Shown: one piece after another, positions 8,901-10,707 of the stretch
Position numbering within the stretch: the first letter of the stretch is position 1
How the letters are laid out: each line of letters starts with the position of its first letter
NCBI GenBank assembly: GCA_002179805.1
Contig: NAVB01003117.1
Coordinates: 1 to 10,707, forward strand
Reading direction: 5' to 3'
Source of the DNA: Acanthamoeba lenticulata
Lineage: Eukaryota > Discosea > Longamoebia > Acanthamoebidae
Length of the DNA: 10,707 bases
Translations under genes and position numbers: made by a program
Notes under the pieces: generated by a model
Database searches by the model: none
What the model was told of the DNA's origin: nothing
What the model saw: the letters and a program-made list of their open reading frames with translations, nothing else

Positions 8901-8967
8901 CCGCGAATACTGTACACACGACCAGCCCGAGCACCCTCGTATATACCGAGTGCGGTGGCTGTCGCAT
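2932..8967 (-). CDS. Transmembrane receptor: two PstS-like domains, EGF module, TKL kinase, cyclase domain, TKL kinase
   Basis: I rebuilt 12 exons: 8967-8880, 8798-8699, 8636-8576, 8502-8362, 8225-7926, 7838-7525, 7445-7096, 7021-6777, 6678-6538, 6457-6322, 6250-5852 and 5771-2932. All joins are GT-AG with matching phases (5115 nt, 1704 aa). Order: signal peptide about 1-29; PstS-like folds 32-365 and 373-700; six-Cys EGF-like module 711-741; transmembrane helix about 760-784; kinase 1, 797-1061 (GAGGYG 807, Lys827, HRD 920-922, DFG 940-942); Ser/Asn-rich linker to about 1141; class III cyclase 1144-1365; kinase 2, 1430-1685 (GLGSYG 1442, Lys1462, HRD 1556-1558, DFG 1576-1578). HRDLKSLN and HRDLKPSN point to Ser/Thr-type TKL kinases, and all core catalytic residues are present in both. 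It probably sits in the plasma membrane with the binding folds outside. Ligand and cyclase activity are unknown. The first intron (8879-8799) is also in frame if retained (1731 aa). Confidence 0.85.
3046..3352 (-). repeat. Kinase C-lobe segment shared with 10279-10585 (copy 1)
   Basis: By eye, this 307-nt stretch matches 10279-10585 at a constant offset of 7233, with only four differences (near 3070, 3091, 3094 and 3261). It encodes kinase 2 from VDENWNVKV to KKCWH, and the encoded residues are the same. Similarity falls sharply on both sides. Confidence 0.85.
4620..4700 (-). other. N-terminal edge of the class III cyclase domain and its low-complexity linker
   Basis: A Ser/Thr/Asn-rich linker (residues about 1062-1141) leads into EVTIVFTDITRAASLWE, the first strand of a class III nucleotidyl cyclase with the metal-binding Asp at residue 1152. 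The domain runs on to about residue 1365 (minus strand, roughly 4616 to 3952), with GVHVGTP and VVNAAARI. Asn1285 and Arg1289 of the latter are the usual catalytic pair. Confidence 0.7.
5904..5996 (-). other. EGF-like module before the membrane helix
   Basis: Six cysteines at protein residues 711, 719, 725, 730, 732 and 741 give the spacing C-x7-C-x5-C-x4-C-x-C-x8-C. That is the EGF pattern, with the usual Gly and aromatic residue before the last Cys (GRTGQYC). It is followed by a short Ser-rich stalk and then the membrane helix. It would act as an extracellular spacer. Confidence 0.75.
6027..7333 (-). other. Second PstS-like periplasmic-binding fold of the receptor (residues 373-700)
   Basis: It starts with VGAGPPLPIFTAW, the usual GAG-x-PxP opening of PstS-like domains. 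It continues with VVNYNLQEL, LADIYLGNITMWNDARI, ASMYNKAGVLV, SSWPLVAFSAFIY and FLYWTQTD. It is clearly a duplicate of the first fold (shared GNIT-WNDARI, YNKAG/INKAG, SWP, WTQT). The phosphate-pocket segment reads VLTQTTSSPIT, again unlike PstS. Introns at 7095-7022, 6776-6679, 6537-6458 and 6321-6251 do not fall at the positions used in the first fold. Confidence 0.8.
7355..8793 (-). other. First PstS-like periplasmic-binding fold of the receptor (residues 32-365)
   Basis: Landmarks of the PstS/PBP-like family appear in order: TTYTGSGVEEAI, LALTYNIAGL, GLIWAGNITSWNDARI followed by ALNQNLTLPNAPI, MINKAGKRV, SWPMAYMTYVLL, and FVAWTQTN. In bacterial PstS these flank the phosphate pocket. Here the pocket motif (RSDGSGTT-like in PstS) reads FNDNSYFSV, so phosphate binding is doubtful. 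The fold is split by introns at 8698-8637, 8575-8503, 8361-8226, 7925-7839 and 7524-7446. Confidence 0.8.
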
Positions 8968-9417
8968 CTTCTCGTTCTTTGTTGTGGAAGTGGCTTTGGT
9001 GGGCCTGGTCGGACTTGGCTAGGGTGAGAGGTGTTGAGCTTTTGGTTATTTTTGAGTTGTGGTTGTTGTGGGTTCGCGTGCTCAAACGTTCAACTGACGG
9101 CAAGCAGTGTCACCACCCCCACCGCCCCGAGCGGAGAAAGAGGCCTCAAGGGGCCTGGGAAACCTGCAATGTATCCATCCACCACAGCAGAGCACAGTGG
9201 ATCCATTGTTGCCCCACCGAAGCCCTTCAAACAAAACAACTCGCGTTGCGCCAGCTCATCGGAACGGTGCCTCGCCGTGGTTGGAGGAAATATGGTTTGC
9301 AAAGCGCCGATATGACGCCGTAACAAGGCAATCATCGGAGTTATGGCCTTAATGACCGATGTACGAATGAAGAATCGGCGAGGTCAGTTGGTGTGGTTAC
9401 TTTGACGGCCCGGACGG
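8968..9417. other. 5' flank of the receptor gene
   Basis: I see no supported gene. Just upstream of the receptor ATG the minus strand is rich in C and A and poor in G, as in the leader of the methyltransferase gene, so it is probably 5' UTR and promoter. A clear TATA box is not visible; caaaaataacc near 9046-9056 (minus strand) is the only AT-rich candidate. Several short open frames here have no family features. Confidence 0.4.
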
Positions 9418-9672
9418 GGGAGGTCGAAGAACGCACCCCGGCCTCCATGGTGCGCCGCTTCTTGGACGATCGGTGCCAGCACTTCTCCATCAGCTTTCCT
9501 CACGCGCAGTCGTCGGGGATCTGCAGGTCGCCGGGGACGCTTGCCTCGAGAACGCCCCTTTAAAGTTGCAGCGCGAGCCTTCGCCTTAGGTATCTTGCGT
9601 GATGACGCCGACCGAAACATGGCCGGTCGGGCCCGCCGTGCTTCTCTCTTCCCCGCGAATGATCTCCGTCCG
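9418..9672 (-). pseudogene. Decayed kinase C-lobe, relic of a kinase-2 paralogue
   Basis: Read on the minus strand, fragments line up in order with kinase 2 of the receptor, but in different frames: EIIRGE (about 9653-9670), a VFSFGVI-like piece (about 9597-9615), CNFKGAFS for RNFMGVSLDV (about 9550-9570), LQIPDDCA for RPQIPGDCV (about 9505-9528), then an in-frame TGA (9502-9500), then KLMEKCWH and RRTMEA (9496-9440), matching KMMKKCWH and RPTMEA. Frameshifts, the stop and loss of the APE/DFG part show it is dead. It lies between the receptor and the intact paralogue, as expected of a local duplication. Confidence 0.7.
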
Positions 9673-10173
9673 CGATGCGAGCACGTACAAGAGGTGCTCA
9701 GAAATGTGTGCGTCGGGGGAACTCAGCAAGGCAGCGGTTGTTGCGCGGGGCGAGAGTCCGAAGGCAACTCAAAAGCCACCACGACAATGGTGGAGGGAGA
9801 GTTTTAACTGTTGGGAGGGAAAATGGAGGGCCAATGGGGGAGGCGGATACCAGCTTGAGCCCACAGCGAGGAGTCACGGACCTCGCAGCACGCCATCAGC
9901 GTCACGCGTCCGTGGCGTTGTGACACGTGAGAGCGTGGGCCTGTCTGAAGCCTTGGAGCGAGGCTATTGCCCAGTCATCGTGATATGCGGAGGGAGAGCG
10001 ACTAACCACTGCAGTGGCAACGCCCCAGCTCTTCTTTTCTTCTGCTTTTCTTAAATGTTTTCTTTTTCAAAAAGCGAAAAGGGAAGAAAGCGACAATACA
10101 GCAGTTGTTGGGCGATGCCGTCGCCTGAGGGCTCGGGTGGCCACATGATTTCTTTAAAGCATAACCTACAAAC
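9673..10173. other. Gap between kinase relic and downstream paralogue
   Basis: No supported gene. The right part is the 3' flank of the minus-strand kinase ending at 10174. A near-palindrome CTTTTT-c-AAAAAG (10062-10074) lies in an A/T-rich patch about 100 bp after that stop and could take part in 3' end formation. A 12-bp palindrome CCACTGCAGTGG is at 10006-10017. The left part may hold further unrecognisable kinase decay. Confidence 0.4.
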
Positions 10174-10707
10174 TTACACGCCAGATGGAACCAAAGCGGC
10201 GCCATCATCATCGCCGACCAGAGAGTCGAAGAAGGCCACCATGGCCTCCATGGAAGGCCGCTTCTCCGCCGATGCGTGCCAGCACTTCTTCATCATCTTC
10301 CGGTACTCGGGCACGCAGTCGCCCGGGATCTGCGGACGCTTGCCCTCGAGCACGTCCAGCGACACGCCCATGAAGTTGCGTCCGGCAAAGGGCTCGCGCC
10401 TCGTCAGCGCCTGCCACATGATGACTCCGAACGAGAACACGTCGGCCCGCTCGTCGTACTTCTCCCCGCGGATGATCTCCGGCGCCGTCCAGCACGGCGT
10501 GCCGCAGCGCGTCATGGTGGCGTTCTCCTCCTTGATGCGCGCGAACCCAAAGTCGGCCACCTTCACGTTCCAGTTCTCGTCCACCTGAGACAAACGAAAG
10601 AGCAGGGTTCGCCCGTTAGGCTAATTGCTCGAGGAGGCCAATTTGAGTGGAATCGAGAAGCAGGCGTACGAGAAGGTTAGATGGCTTGAGGTCCCGATGC
10701 ACGATGA
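10174..10707 (-). CDS. TKL kinase C-terminal exons, paralogue of receptor kinase 2 (5' part outside window)
   Basis: Two exons are visible: 10707-10670, encoding IVHRDLKPSNLL, and 10584-10174, encoding VDENWNVKVADFGFAR through to the stop at 10176-10174. The intron 10669-10585 (gtacgc...ctcag, phase 0) is clean. The catalytic HRD, the DFG, GTPCWTAPE and CW motifs are all intact, so the kinase looks active; HRDLKPSN indicates Ser/Thr specificity. The C-lobe is almost identical to kinase 2 of the receptor at 2932-8967, but the tail differs after KKCWH (ASAEKRPSMEAM, ending VPSGV). Whether the rest of the gene also carries PstS-like, cyclase and kinase 1 parts cannot be seen here; the same end-of-protein position makes that likely. 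Confidence 0.85.
10279..10585 (-). repeat. Kinase C-lobe segment shared with 3046-3352 (copy 2)
   Basis: This is the second copy of the near-identical segment. Its right edge falls on the intron acceptor (exon begins at 10584). The adjoining upstream exon (10670-10707) differs from the receptor gene at about six synonymous positions in 36 nt, so the near-identity is confined to this exon. Confidence 0.85.
10585..10669 (-). other. Intron in the paralogue, absent from the receptor's kinase 2
   Basis: This 85-nt GT-AG intron splits the catalytic loop after HRDLKPSNLL. The receptor gene reads straight through the same point (about 3350). The kinase at the left edge of the window has an acceptor at the equivalent codon (before VDSNW), so the site is probably old. 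Confidence 0.85.

Noticed and set aside
1..10707. CRISPR arrays, insertion sequences, phage or bacterial operon structure
   Set aside because: No regularly spaced repeats, transposase or integrase motifs, or ribosome-binding sites; genes are spliced and eukaryotic.

Overview
This is a nuclear eukaryotic window, most like Acanthamoeba (Amoebozoa). Coding DNA is GC-rich with GC-biased third positions. Genes are cut by short GT-AG introns (mostly 60-136 nt), and the gene content is tyrosine-kinase-like (TKL) kinases and a kinase/nucleotide-cyclase receptor. The organism call is inference from gene style and family content, not from a search.

Layout, left to right: (1) 1-997 (+), the 3' part of a TKL-type kinase gene, with an apparent lesion or unusual splice in the catalytic loop; (2) 998-1459, intergenic DNA with inverted repeats and two TGACGTT boxes upstream of the next gene; (3) 1460-2813 (+), a complete five-exon gene for a betaine-homocysteine S-methyltransferase-like enzyme of 355 aa with all three zinc cysteines; (4) 2814-2931, a 118-bp convergent gap; (5) 8967-2932 (-), one large gene that I rebuilt as 12 coding exons, 5115 nt, 1704 aa. 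Its order is signal peptide, two PstS-like phosphate-binding-protein folds, EGF-like module, one transmembrane helix, TKL kinase 1, Ser-rich linker, class III nucleotidyl-cyclase domain, TKL kinase 2; (6) about 9418-9672 (-), a decayed kinase C-lobe; (7) 10707-10174 (-), the last two exons of another kinase, nearly identical in its C-lobe to kinase 2 of the large gene.

The large receptor would sense an extracellular ligand through its bacterial-type binding folds and signal through two kinases and a cyclase-like domain inside the cell. The three minus-strand kinase C-lobes (2.9-3.6, 9.4-9.7 and 10.2-10.7 kb) form a local family in different states: intact, dead, and intact with an extra intron. 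The methyltransferase looks like an unrelated metabolic neighbour.

The best leads are the receptor architecture and its changed ligand and cyclase motifs; an intron-rich outside against an intronless inside; an almost identical paralogous exon whose similarity drops at the splice site; and 5' splice sites that follow GTRCG rather than GTRAG.
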